The notes under the pieces were generated by a model that was not told where the DNA came from, did no database searches, and saw nothing but the letters and a program-made list of their open reading frames with translations. A stretch of DNA of 64,000 nucleotides from NCBI RefSeq assembly GCF_000197735.1, contig NC_014550.1:1054001-1118000 (forward strand), read 5' to 3'. This DNA is from Glutamicibacter arilaitensis Re117. Lineage in GTDB: Bacteria > Actinomycetota > Actinomycetes > Actinomycetales > Micrococcaceae. This document shows, one piece after another, positions 1 through 8,053 of the stretch; position 1 is the stretch's first letter, and each line of letters begins with the position of its first letter. The position numbers were made by a program, and so were the translations under genes.

Positions 1-243
1 TCCAATCAAGGATGGCGGAGCCTCTTTTTTGTGCCGCTTTTCATTCGCGCCAACACCTCAAGAGCCTTGCATCCGCGGACCTCGTTGATTGCCTGCCTTC
101 TTCAGTGGCCGAAGGCCAACCAACAATTGTTACAGCACCAAGAACATGGAAATCTGCGGGATTGAACAAATTTTCATGAAATTCTCCGCGACTCAGAGTC
201 CGGGGGAAAGCGCGAGATCACGGGGTTTTTTAATGTTCAAAAC

Positions 244-435
244 ATGATTCGTCGCATATTTCTCATCCTCGTCGTGCTGGCCGTGCCAGCGGGACTGGCA
301 GGTGCCAGCCAGGCTCTTGCCGACAAGGCCAATCCGCCCATCCCGCATCATGAGCCAATCGTTGTCCAGCTCTCTACCGCCCCCGCGCCACATGCTGCAA
401 AAGTGCAGGGCCAGGAGCGAGGCAGCCATGACTGA
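244..435 (+). CDS. small secreted or membrane-anchored peptide (hypothetical)
   Basis: A 63-residue product. It opens with MIRR and a hydrophobic stretch to about residue 20, then an Ala-x-Ala-type site (ASQALA), which reads as a Sec signal peptide. The mature part would be a short Pro/His/Gln-rich peptide. Its stop overlaps the ATG of the following sensor kinase by 8 bases, which suggests translational coupling and makes a real gene more likely. No clear ribosome binding site is visible before the ATG. I recognise no family. A role as a sensing accessory to the kinase is inference from position only. Confidence 0.5.
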   Translation: MIRRIFLILVVLAVPAGLAGASQALADKANPPIPHHEPIVVQLSTAPAPHAAKVQGQERGSHD

Positions 436-1948
436 CCTTCAGGAAAACCAAGGATCAACAGTTTCGGCGCGTCTGCGCATTGTCGGCTGGATTGTGCTGA
501 CTACTGCACTTGCGCTGCTGGCGGTGACAGCTTCGATGCGTTCGATCATGTCCGGCCAGGTTGCCGAGTCCGCCAACGTGGGCATCGCGCAGGAAATCGA
601 GGAGTTCCGGACCTTCGCGGCTGAGGGGCTGGATCCGAAGACGGCCCGGCCATTTTCCTCCATGGACGAATTGATGGAACGCTACCTGGCCCGCCAGCAG
701 CCAATGGCCGGGGAAGCGATCATCGGCCAGGCCAATGGCCGAGTGCTCGCCGCAGGAACCGCCGCAAACCAGGCCGGGAGCTGGCTCGCTGAAGATCCGG
801 TGCTCCTGGGACGGATTCTCGATGACGCAAAGCCCTCTGGAATCCTGGAAAGCAACCACGGGACGGTCCGCTGGGCGAAAGCCGAGGCGAAGGATGCTTC
901 CGGAGCCAACGGAGCTGGTCACCAGGCCCACCTGGTCGTTGCGCATTTCATCGGCGGTGCCCAGGAAGAAGCGGACCGGCAGGCAACCATGCTCTTTGGC
1001 GTAGCTGCCGGGGGACTGGCGCTGACGGCGGGAATCGCCTGGCTGGCGGCCGGCCAGATCATGCGTCCCATCCGCACCATGAGCGAAACCGCTGCATCGA
1101 TTACGGCCAATGACCTCTCGGCCCGCGTTCCTGTGGAAGGACGAGACGACCTGGCGCAGCTGGCCAGCACGTTGAACGCAATGCTTGACCGGGTTGAAGC
1201 TTCGCATCTGGCCCAACGCCACTTCATTTCCGAAGCTCGCGAGCACCTGGGAAGCCCCCAGCGCAAGCTGGCTGCCGCCCTGCAGAAGCTCAACGAGGAA
1301 GAGGTGCCCCGGAAGCAACGCGGCAGGATCATCAGCACCGCGCAGGCGCACATTTCACTGATGGGGCAGACGCTTGCCGACCTGGAATTGCTGGCGCAAA
1401 GCTCGGACCCGGACTTCATCCAGCGCCGAATGGTGCCCGTCGGCGAAGTCACGGCGGACGTTGCCGCGGCAGCCGCCCGCCCGGGCGCCTACCCGGACCG
1501 CCAATTCCGCATAGCCGAGTCTGCCAAGGCCCAGGCGTGGCTTGATCCGCTGCGCGTTGCCCAGGCCATGCACCAACTGATCCAAAATGCCGTCGCGCAT
1601 ACCGAGGATGGAGAAAGCATCCGGATCGGTTCTGCCGCAGCAAAGGGCATGGCCAGCTTCTGGGTTGCCAACGATGGACCGGCGTTGGACCCGGACCAGG
1701 CCCGTGCCCTGCTGGAAAACTATCGCAGTGCCCCGGAAGCCGGCCAGCAGGGATCCGGCATGGGCTTGGGCTTGGCCGTGGTGAAAGCGGTCGCGCAAGC
1801 CCACGGCGGCACGGCCTGGGTGGAATCCGGAAACGGCCACGGGACCAGTTTCGGATTTTCCCTCCCGCAAGCTGATGCCGGACAAGGCATCCGCTGCGAA
1901 GAAGAATTCGCCCAATCCATGGCCAGCAGCCTGGGCGGTGAGTCATGA
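428..1948 (+). CDS. HAMP-containing sensor histidine kinase with altered H-box
   Basis: About 506 residues. There is a transmembrane segment at about 20-40, an extracytoplasmic sensor region, a second membrane segment at about 190-210, then a HAMP domain and a kinase core. The ATPase half looks intact: N-box Asn near residue 387 (LIQNAVAHT), NDGP in the G1 region, and GSGMGLGL near 442-449. The dimerisation helix is odd: where the family has S-x-A-x-H-E-L-R-x-P, this protein has SEAREHLGSP, so Glu272-His273 replaces His-Glu. No response regulator is visible nearby. The start at 428 was chosen over the longer reading frame because that extension overlaps the upstream peptide gene. The stop overlaps the next start (ATGA). 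Confidence 0.85.
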   Translation: MTDLQENQGSTVSARLRIVGWIVLTTALALLAVTASMRSIMSGQVAESANVGIAQEIEEFRTFAAEGLDPKTARPFSSMDELMERYLARQQPMAGEAIIGQANGRVLAAGTAANQAGSWLAEDPVLLGRILDDAKPSGILESNHGTVRWAKAEAKDASGANGAGHQAHLVVAHFIGGAQEEADRQATMLFGVAAGGLALTAGIAWLAAGQIMRPIRTMSETAASITANDLSARVPVEGRDDLAQLASTLNAMLDRVEASHLAQRHFISEAREHLGSPQRKLAAALQKLNEEEVPRKQRGRIISTAQAHISLMGQTLADLELLAQSSDPDFIQRRMVPVGEVTADVAAAAARPGAYPDRQFRIAESAKAQAWLDPLRVAQAMHQLIQNAVAHTEDGESIRIGSAAAKGMASFWVANDGPALDPDQARALLENYRSAPEAGQQGSGMGLGLAVVKAVAQAHGGTAWVESGNGHGTSFGFSLPQADAGQGIRCEEEFAQSMASSLGGES

Positions 1949-3504
1949 GCATCAAGCCAACTGCGCCACGCTCGGGATTCCGCTACACCGCCCAGCGGTC
2001 CATGGACCAGGCCGCGGAACAGGGCAACGCCGGTGCGGCACGAAGCCGCTGGAGCAAGCAGAACGCAGCGCGAATCATCGCCGCACTGGTCTTGCTGGGC
2101 TTTCTCGGCTGGTGCGCCTATGGAGCCTTCGGCCCAGATGCGGGGACAGTGCAGGCATTGCCAGCCCAAGGGGCCCTGACCCTGGCGGTCTTCGCCTTGG
2201 CCATCTGGCTCTGGGTCTTCTCGCCAGTAGGCGATACCTTTATCGCCTTGGGCGCAGCAGTGGTGCTGGTGCTCATGGGCGTGCTGCCCGAAGCCGACCT
2301 GTTCTCCTCGCTGGGAGAAGACACCATTTGGCTCTTGCTGGCCGCCTTCGTGATCGCGGCGGGGATCACCGCCACGGGACTGGCTACCCGCGCCGCAGCA
2401 TGGATAGCCGCAGGGGCGAACACCCCGCGGCAGCTGATCCACCTGACTACCGGCGTGCTGGTGGCTACCGCATTCGCGGTGCCGTCCACTTCCGGGCGCG
2501 CGGCCCTGGCCATTCCGGTCTTCATTGCCCTGGCCAAGGCGCTGGCGGATCGCCGCCGCATCGTCCTGGCCCTGTCCCTGGTTTTCCCCTCGGTTATCCT
2601 GCTTTCGGCAGTGGCATCCTATCTGGGCGCCGGAGCGCACCTGATCACCAGCCAGATCCTCGCCACCGCGGGCCATGAAGGATTCTCCTTCGCCGGCTGG
2701 CTGGTCTACGGATTGCCGCTGGCTTTCGTTTCCTCCCATCTGTGCGCCGAGCTGGTGCTGTGGATGTTCACCCGCAAGGAGGACCGCGCAGAACCGCTGG
2801 CGGTGGGCATCGAGCGGCTGCAGCAGTATTCGCCGGTGCCGCTCTCGGGCCCGCTCACGGTGGGGCAATCCAGGGCAGCGCTGCTGGTCTCGGCTGTGGT
2901 GGTGCTCTGGTGCACCGAGCCCCTGCACCAGCTCCATCCCGCCATCGTGGCCCTGCTTGGTTCATTGCTGGTAGCCAGCCCGGGATATGGCTCTGTAGGC
3001 CTGGCCAAGGCATTGAAGGCGGTGCCGTGGTCGATGCTCATCTTCATGGCCGCGACCCTTACCCTGGGCACGGCGCTCGCCGGAAGCGGAGCCGCCGAAT
3101 GGCTGGCCCGCAAGGTGCTTGGCCCCGTCGAGCAGCTCGGCGCTGCCGCACCCTGGGTCTTCACCGTCCTCGTGGTGGTGGTCTCTGCCACGGCGCATCT
3201 GGTCATCCAGTCCCGTTCGGCCCGCTCAGCGGTGCTGATTCCGCTGGTGGTCTCGCTGGCCCCGGGCGTCGGGGTCAACGCGGTAGCCATTGCCCTGGCT
3301 TCCACCGCCGCTGCCGGTTTCTGCCACACACTGACCAGCAGCTCGAAGCCGGTGAACCTGTTCTCCGAGATCGAGGGCATCGAAACCTATAAGCCGGCAG
3401 ACCTGCTGCGCCTGAGCGCGGTGCTCGGACCGCTCATGGTCCTGCTGGTCCTGGTCTTCGCCTTCTGGATCTGGCCGGCCATGGGGCTGCCGCTGTTTCT
3501 CTGA
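1945..3504 (+). CDS. SLC13/DASS-family anion (carboxylate) transporter
   Basis: A 519-residue polytopic membrane protein with about 12 hydrophobic segments. It carries two internally related motif regions, STSGRAALAIPVF near residue 175 and SRSARSAVLIPL near 420, which correspond to the repeated substrate/cation-binding loops of the divalent anion:sodium symporter group. It overlaps the kinase stop by 4 bases and precedes a glycerate kinase by about 60 bases. Uptake of glycerate or a related hydroxy- or dicarboxylate is therefore a reasonable inference, but the substrate is not visible in the sequence. Confidence 0.8.
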   Translation: MSIKPTAPRSGFRYTAQRSMDQAAEQGNAGAARSRWSKQNAARIIAALVLLGFLGWCAYGAFGPDAGTVQALPAQGALTLAVFALAIWLWVFSPVGDTFIALGAAVVLVLMGVLPEADLFSSLGEDTIWLLLAAFVIAAGITATGLATRAAAWIAAGANTPRQLIHLTTGVLVATAFAVPSTSGRAALAIPVFIALAKALADRRRIVLALSLVFPSVILLSAVASYLGAGAHLITSQILATAGHEGFSFAGWLVYGLPLAFVSSHLCAELVLWMFTRKEDRAEPLAVGIERLQQYSPVPLSGPLTVGQSRAALLVSAVVVLWCTEPLHQLHPAIVALLGSLLVASPGYGSVGLAKALKAVPWSMLIFMAATLTLGTALAGSGAAEWLARKVLGPVEQLGAAAPWVFTVLVVVVSATAHLVIQSRSARSAVLIPLVVSLAPGVGVNAVAIALASTAAAGFCHTLTSSSKPVNLFSEIEGIETYKPADLLRLSAVLGPLMVLLVLVFAFWIWPAMGLPLFL

Positions 3505-3562
3505 ACCACCTCGTAGCTTCACATCTCATCGCATTCATCCTCACTGAAAAGGACAACGAATC

Positions 3563-4788
3563 ATGGCACACGCACTTCCACAACGCATCCTGGTCGCCCC
3601 TTCCGGATTCAAGGAATCCCTCGACGCGGCGGCAGTCGCGGCGGCCATCGGCGCCGGGGTTCGCCGGGCCTTGCCCGGAGCCACGGTCAAGGCAGTGCCC
3701 ATCGCCGATGGCGGCGAAGGCACCGCAGAAACCTTGGCGTGCGCTACCGGCGGCCACCTGGTGCCAATGGCAGTCACCGGTCCGGTCGGACAGCAAGTCG
3801 AGTCCCACTACGCCATGCTCGGTGGCGAAGCGGCCGGAACGGCAGTCGTCGAAATGGCCGCCGCTGCGGGCCTGCGGCTGGTTCCCCGCGACCAGCGGGA
3901 TCCGGGAACCACCACCAGCTACGGTGTGGGCGAGCTGATCGCGGCCGCCATTGATGCCGGGGCCTCCAAGATCCTCGTGGGCTGCGGCGATTCGGGTACC
4001 TCGGATGGCGGCATGGGGGCATTGCAGGCGCTGGGTGCACGACTCCTTGATGCCAACGGCCATGAGGTCAAGGCCGGCGGCAACTACCTCGGATCGGTGG
4101 ACCGGTTGGATCTGTCCGGCCTGCACCCGGCCCTGGCTGCCGGGAATGTCCGGATCACCATGGCGCTGAACCTGCACAATGTGCTGACCGGCCCGCGCGG
4201 AGTGGCCCGCGTTTTCGGTCCGCAGAAGGGGGCAACTCGGAACAGGTCGAAATCATGTCAGCAGGTTTCGAACGCTGGGCCTCGACCCTGCGGCGCGATG
4301 CGCTGGAGTCCTCGCGCTCCACGGATTTCGCTTTGGCCCCGGGGACGGGTGCTTCGGGCGGGCTGGGCGCTGGCTTGGCGGCGGTGGGGGCGGTGCTCTT
4401 GCCTCGCTTCGAGGCGATCCTGGACTCGGGCTTGGCCGGCATCGATCTGGACTCGATGCTGCGCGGAGCGGATCTGGTCATCACCGCAGAAGGCGCCATC
4501 GACTTCCAGACGCCCAAGGGCAAGGTGCCGGCGGAGGTAGCGCGGCGCGCGGCGCTGCATGGGGTGCCGGTAGTGGCCCTGGCAGGAACTCTGGGCCGCG
4601 GCTGCCGAGACGTGCACGATATCGGAATTGACGCCATTGCCTCGATCATGCCGATCCCGATGACGCTGCAAGAAGCAGTGGATGACGGGGAACGGCTGCT
4701 GATCGAAGCGGCCGAACGCTTCATGCGCACCATCATTCTGGGTGCATCAATGGCAGCAGCCCGGCTCAGCCCGCGCGAGGCTTGGTAG
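3563..4788 (+). pseudogene. garK: glycerate kinase, GarK family, interrupted by a single-base frameshift
   Basis: The two halves of a glycerate 2-kinase (about 408 residues if joined) lie in different frames. The first frame gives the N-terminal part (ILVAPSGFKESL, DGGEGT, GCGDSGTSDGG, NVLTGPRGVARVFGPQKGAT). The second frame resumes with EQVEIMSAGFERWA and runs to the usual C-terminal region (ITAEGAIDFQTPKGK). Adding one C between 4237 and 4238 restores a continuous protein (GAT-P-EQVE). An AAGGA ribosome site precedes the ATG. Since both halves are otherwise well preserved, the break is either a recent mutation or an assembly error. The enzyme phosphorylates D-glycerate in glyoxylate/glycerate use. 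Confidence 0.85.
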
Positions 4789-4802
4789 CAGCCAGCGGAC
4801 TC

Positions 4803-4832
4803 GCCCTGAATAGGAACAGGCGTGCTGTCTTG
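4803..4832. repeat. 30-bp direct repeat, copy 1
   Basis: This copy begins GCCCTGAATAG and ends CTTG. It matches the copy at 6018-6047 in 27 of 30 positions and has the same orientation. It lies between the glycerate kinase end and the 3' end of the PH-domain gene. The two copies bracket the 1.2-kb two-gene block. Confidence 0.7.
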
Positions 4833-5207
4833 CTAGAGCACGTAGGAGGCGATGAGCTGAGAGAGGGCCCGGACATCAACTTTGCCCTTGAACTCCAGAC
4901 GAACTTTGCCCAACCCGCTGAACCACAGGTCCAGCTCCGCATCCAGATCGAAGGTTCCAGCTGTTTCAACGGAGAACGACTGGACTTTCGAATACGGTAA
5001 CGAGGTGTAATCCCGCTTTTTGCCGGTCATGCCTTGCACATTGACGGCGATGAGTCTCTTGTTGCTGAAGACCACGTAGTCGCGTGCACCCTTGAAAGCG
5101 CTTAGTAGCTCTTCGCCAGTGACCATCATGGGTACGATCTCCGGTGCGACTTGTGAAAGGTCCCATGGGCCCAATTTGAAGACAGAGGAATTATTGAAAT
5201 CAATCAT
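4833..5207 (-). CDS. bacterial PH-domain protein (bPH_1-like)
   Basis: A 124-residue soluble protein with the pattern of the small bacterial pleckstrin-homology family: an N-terminal MIDFNNSS segment, a central GARDYVVFSNKRLIAVNVQG strand region, then TSLPYSKVQSFSVETAG, an acidic strand and a C-terminal helix (LSQLIASYVL). A longer reading to 5264 is open, but the family usually begins with MIDF at this position and has this length. It is divergent from the DUF6308 gene. Base composition is less GC-rich than the surrounding genes. The function of this family is not established. Confidence 0.75.
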   Translation of the reverse strand: MIDFNNSSVFKLGPWDLSQVAPEIVPMMVTGEELLSAFKGARDYVVFSNKRLIAVNVQGMTGKKRDYTSLPYSKVQSFSVETAGTFDLDAELDLWFSGLGKVRLEFKGKVDVRALSQLIASYVL

Positions 5208-5343
5208 GTAAAGAGCGTACGAAGGATGAGGGACAAATAGGCGACGACTGATTTCCCGAATCATGGCTGAGAGCCCAACTTGTCGGTACTTTCAGGTACG
5301 GTGAAATAATCAAATCTTCAACCAACAATGGGGGTCAGCGTAA

Positions 5344-6000
5344 ATGCAACTTCGATCAAAAGTAGACTTCAGCACTGCGGTAGAAGATGTAAGGGACTAT
5401 TTCGGGACCATGGGAAACGGTCGGCCCAAGTATTCTGGATCGCGCTTTGAAACTCTTGGTGAAGGTGTCGATACTGATCCACATCGAATCACTGCGACCG
5501 ACTTGGTGGCGGTATCGATGCTCTCCGTTGACGTGCCAGCGCAGGCTTCCTTGGGAATCCTCGAAACGCTAGCCGAGCAAATCAGCGAATTGCTGTCCCA
5601 GATTCCGCAGGACTTGAAGTTCGAGAATTTGACGCCAGAATTATTCGAGAAATATCTCGATGAGGGATCGCCTGCGGATAAATTGTGGTCGCTTCTACGG
5701 CAACATGAAGACCCTTGGAAGGTCGGCCAAACCACGGCAAGCAAGATCATGGCTCGCAAGCGGCCGGACTTGATTCCGGTTTACGATTCGGTTGTCAAAG
5801 CAGTTGCCGGGATCGAAGGCAGTGGAGAACAATGGATCGTTTGGTACTCCGCCTTCCACGACGGTTCTTCCGAGGCCGCGGAATTTGTAGGCAAGCTCAG
5901 AGCGATCAGGGCTGAGGCCGGCCAACCTCATTTGTCGTTATTACGAATTTTGGATATTGCATTATGGAAGCAAGGAAAGCGCGAAATAAGGCATTTGTAG
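5344..6000 (+). CDS. DUF6308-like protein of unknown function
   Basis: A 218-residue soluble protein. The recognisable block is the centre, roughly residues 120-165: WKVGQTTASKIMARKRP followed by LIPVYDSVVKA, which resembles actinobacterial DUF6308 proteins. No signal peptide, membrane segment or catalytic motif is obvious. AT content is higher than in the neighbouring biosynthetic genes, and the gene sits alone between the divergent PH-domain gene and a copy of the 30-bp repeat. The family assignment is from memory of its core motif and should be checked by profile search. Confidence 0.65.
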   Translation: MQLRSKVDFSTAVEDVRDYFGTMGNGRPKYSGSRFETLGEGVDTDPHRITATDLVAVSMLSVDVPAQASLGILETLAEQISELLSQIPQDLKFENLTPELFEKYLDEGSPADKLWSLLRQHEDPWKVGQTTASKIMARKRPDLIPVYDSVVKAVAGIEGSGEQWIVWYSAFHDGSSEAAEFVGKLRAIRAEAGQPHLSLLRILDIALWKQGKREIRHL

Positions 6001-6017
6001 ATCGCGCCTAGGGCTTG

Positions 6018-6047
6018 GCCCTGAATAGAAACAGGCGTGCCGCCTTG
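6018..6047. repeat. 30-bp direct repeat, copy 2
   Basis: Second copy of the repeat at 4803-4832. The differences are at repeat positions 12, 24 and 26. It lies 17 bases after the DUF6308 stop and about 50 bases before the end of the convergent lumazine synthase gene. Confidence 0.7.
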
Positions 6048-6095
6048 ACCGTTGACAACGGCGTTCAAGGCAGCCGCCTGCTTTTCGCGTATTCG

Positions 6096-6533
6096 CTAGA
6101 GCTCGATAGCCGCCACGGCTCGAACAGCGCGGGCAGCCTCGGCGCCCTTCTTGAGAAAGTGCTCGAAGTAGAAGGTCTGGTGCTCATCGTTCGAGTGGAA
6201 GTGATGCGGAGTCAGGCTGACCGAGAAGGTTGGCACATCGGTATCCAGCTGTACTCGCATCAAGCCGCCCACCACTGCCTGGGCAACGAAATCGTGGCGA
6301 TAGATGCCTCCGTCAACCACGAGGGCTGCGGCTACCACGGCATCGTACTTCCCGGTCTTTGCCAAGCGCTGGGCCTGCAGCGGCATTTCGTAGGCGCCGG
6401 GTACGCTGACGACATTGATGCTGTATTCCTGCCCGGAAGCTTCCATCTCGGCCTTGAAGCCTGCCAGCGACTGGTCGACGATATCCGCATGCCAGCTGGC
6501 CTTGATGAAGGCGACGTTTAATGGCTTGCTCAT
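6096..6533 (-). CDS. ribH: 6,7-dimethyl-8-ribityllumazine synthase, type II (RibH2-like)
   Basis: A 145-residue enzyme that would condense 5-amino-6-ribitylaminouracil with dihydroxybutanone phosphate in riboflavin synthesis. Visible family landmarks are FIKASWHADIVDQ at the N-terminus, VPGAYEMPLQA, ALVVDGGIYRHDFVAQAV and SLTPHHFHSNDEH. The latter match the type II (Brucella RibH2-like) branch rather than the usual RibH of rib operons. No other rib gene is nearby. It may act as a second lumazine synthase, but that is inference. Confidence 0.88.
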   Translation of the reverse strand: MSKPLNVAFIKASWHADIVDQSLAGFKAEMEASGQEYSINVVSVPGAYEMPLQAQRLAKTGKYDAVVAAALVVDGGIYRHDFVAQAVVGGLMRVQLDTDVPTFSVSLTPHHFHSNDEHQTFYFEHFLKKGAEAARAVRAVAAIEL

Positions 6534-6643
6534 GAGTTGCTCCCTGATTCTGCGTGCAAATGTCTAGGACTTTTGATCCAGCCTAGTGGCGTGGGTCTCC
6601 ATGTAATAAATGGGGAAGGGATCTGCGTAACGATTGAGCCGGT

Positions 6644-7666
6644 TCAGCGCCAGCCCATCAGCGGAGCCACGTGCTTGAGCACTGATTCGATGACGTGGGC
6701 GTTGTAGTCCACGCCGAGTTGGTTCGGGACAGTCAGCAGCAACGTATCCGCCGCGGCGATGGCCTCGTCCTCGGCGAGTTTCTTGGCTAGTTCATCTGGC
6801 TCCCCGGCATAGGACTTGCCGAAGACCGCACGGGTCTTGGCATCGATGTTGCCGACCTGGTCCGAGCTGTAGCGGTCGCGTCCGAAGTACTGCCAGTCGC
6901 GCTCGTCGGTCAGCGCGAAGATACTGCGGCTGACCGAGACGCGTGGTTCGCGCGCGTGGCCTGCTTCCTTCCATGCATCGCGGTAGAGCTGGATCTGTTC
7001 GGCCTGCTGGACGTGGGAGGGCTTGCCCGATTCATCGTCCTTAAGCGTGGAGCTCTGCAGGTTCATGCCCAGTTTCGCGGCCCACACGGCCGTGGCATTG
7101 GACCCGGAACCCCACCAGATGCGTTCGCGCAAGGTGTCCGAATGCGGCTCGATGCGCAGCAGGCCCGGTGGATTGGGGAACATCGGCTTCGGGCTGGGCT
7201 CGGCGAAGCCCTCTCCGGAGAGCACCTCGAGCAGCCGCTCGGTGTGCCGTCGTCCCATGTCGGCATCCGACTCGCCCTCGCGCGGTTCGAAGCCGAAGTG
7301 ACGCCAGCCGTCGATGACCTGCTCGGGCGAACCGCGGCTGATGCCCAGCTGCAAGCGGCGGTTGGAAATCAGGTCGGCGGAGCCGGCATCTTCAGCCATG
7401 TACAGCGGGTTCTCGTAGCGCATGTCGATCACGCCGGTGCCGATCTCGATGCGGCTGGTTCGCGCGCCGATGGCAGCCAAAAGGGGGAAGGGGGAGGCGT
7501 ACTGCTGGGCGAAATGGTGCACGCGGAAGTAGGCGCCGTCCGCGCCGAGCTCCTCGGCAGCGACCGCTAGGTCGATGGCCTGCAGCAGGGCGTCCGACGC
7601 GCTGCGGGTGCCTGACTGGGGGTGGTCGGTCCAATGGCCGAAGGACAAAAATCCGATGTTCTTCAT
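6644..7666 (-). CDS. LLM-class flavin-dependent oxidoreductase
   Basis: About 340 residues of luciferase-like monooxygenase fold: MKNIGFLSFGHW at the first strand, DGAYFRVHHFAQQYASPFPLLAAIGARTS, and GISRGSPEQVIDG in the flavin-binding region. The open frame extends upstream to 7759, but the family normally begins at the methionine before KNIGFLS, and the extension overlaps the neighbouring XRE gene, so 7666 was chosen as the start. The substrate is unknown. It follows lumazine synthase on the same strand with a gap of about 110 bases. Confidence 0.85.
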   Translation of the reverse strand: MKNIGFLSFGHWTDHPQSGTRSASDALLQAIDLAVAAEELGADGAYFRVHHFAQQYASPFPLLAAIGARTSRIEIGTGVIDMRYENPLYMAEDAGSADLISNRRLQLGISRGSPEQVIDGWRHFGFEPREGESDADMGRRHTERLLEVLSGEGFAEPSPKPMFPNPPGLLRIEPHSDTLRERIWWGSGSNATAVWAAKLGMNLQSSTLKDDESGKPSHVQQAEQIQLYRDAWKEAGHAREPRVSVSRSIFALTDERDWQYFGRDRYSSDQVGNIDAKTRAVFGKSYAGEPDELAKKLAEDEAIAAADTLLLTVPNQLGVDYNAHVIESVLKHVAPLMGWR

Positions 7667-7722
7667 GCTTGAGGCAACAAGTAATCTCGGGAGGATATTC
7701 CGCCGTCCGGGGCGTTTGGCAA

Positions 7723-8007
7723 TCAGTGCGCCAGGATAGGGCTTTCGGGTCGGTGCCACCCATTGGCCTCTTCCAGTGCGGACCAGATTGCGTCAAGGGA
7801 GAGATCAAGTACGGAAGCGACGGCAGCGATGGTGGAGAATGCGGGAGTGGCTACACGTCCGGTCTCTATTTTCCGCAGGGTTTCGGGGGAGAGTCCGGCT
7901 TGGAGCGCGACATCAAGGATGGTTCGTTCGCCGCGTGCCTCTCGAAGCAACGCGCCGAGGTTCTTGCCCTGTTCGATTTCCCGGGCGGTAAGCGGAAGTC
8001 TGACCAT
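7723..8007 (-). CDS. XRE-family helix-turn-helix regulator
   Basis: A 94-residue protein that is almost entirely one HTH_3/XRE domain: LGALLREARGERTILDVALQAGLSPETLRKIETGRVATPAFSTIAAVASVLDLSLD, at about residues 18-75. It is divergent from the methionine aminopeptidase gene. The 46 bases between them carry two copies of a 10-bp palindrome and a perfect TATAAT reading toward this gene. Autoregulation and repression of the divergent gene are therefore likely. With this promoter the transcript would have almost no leader. Confidence 0.87.
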   Translation of the reverse strand: MVRLPLTAREIEQGKNLGALLREARGERTILDVALQAGLSPETLRKIETGRVATPAFSTIAAVASVLDLSLDAIWSALEEANGWHRPESPILAH

Positions 8008-8016
8008 AATAAGATC

Positions 8017-8046
8017 ATTATACCGGTATTAAAATACCGGTATAGT
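8017..8046. promoter_or_regulatory. divergent promoter with two ATACCGGTAT operators
   Basis: ATACCGGTAT, a perfect 10-bp palindrome, occurs at 8020-8029 and again at 8034-8043. The first overlaps TATAAT (minus strand, 8022-8017) for the XRE gene. The second overlaps TATAGT (8041-8046) for the aminopeptidase gene. A transcript from TATAGT would start within a few bases of the GTG at 8054, so that mRNA would be leaderless or nearly so. The XRE protein is the obvious candidate binder. Confidence 0.7.
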
Positions 8047-8053
8047 AATTGGA

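Noticed and set aside
1..243. Partial gene at the left edge
   Set aside because: No frame gives a recognisable protein; a T-run near 25 could be the tail of a terminator, but the stem is not convincing.
1720..2937. 405-residue open frame on the minus strand
   Set aside because: Antisense to the kinase C-terminus and SLC13 gene; no recognisable domain.
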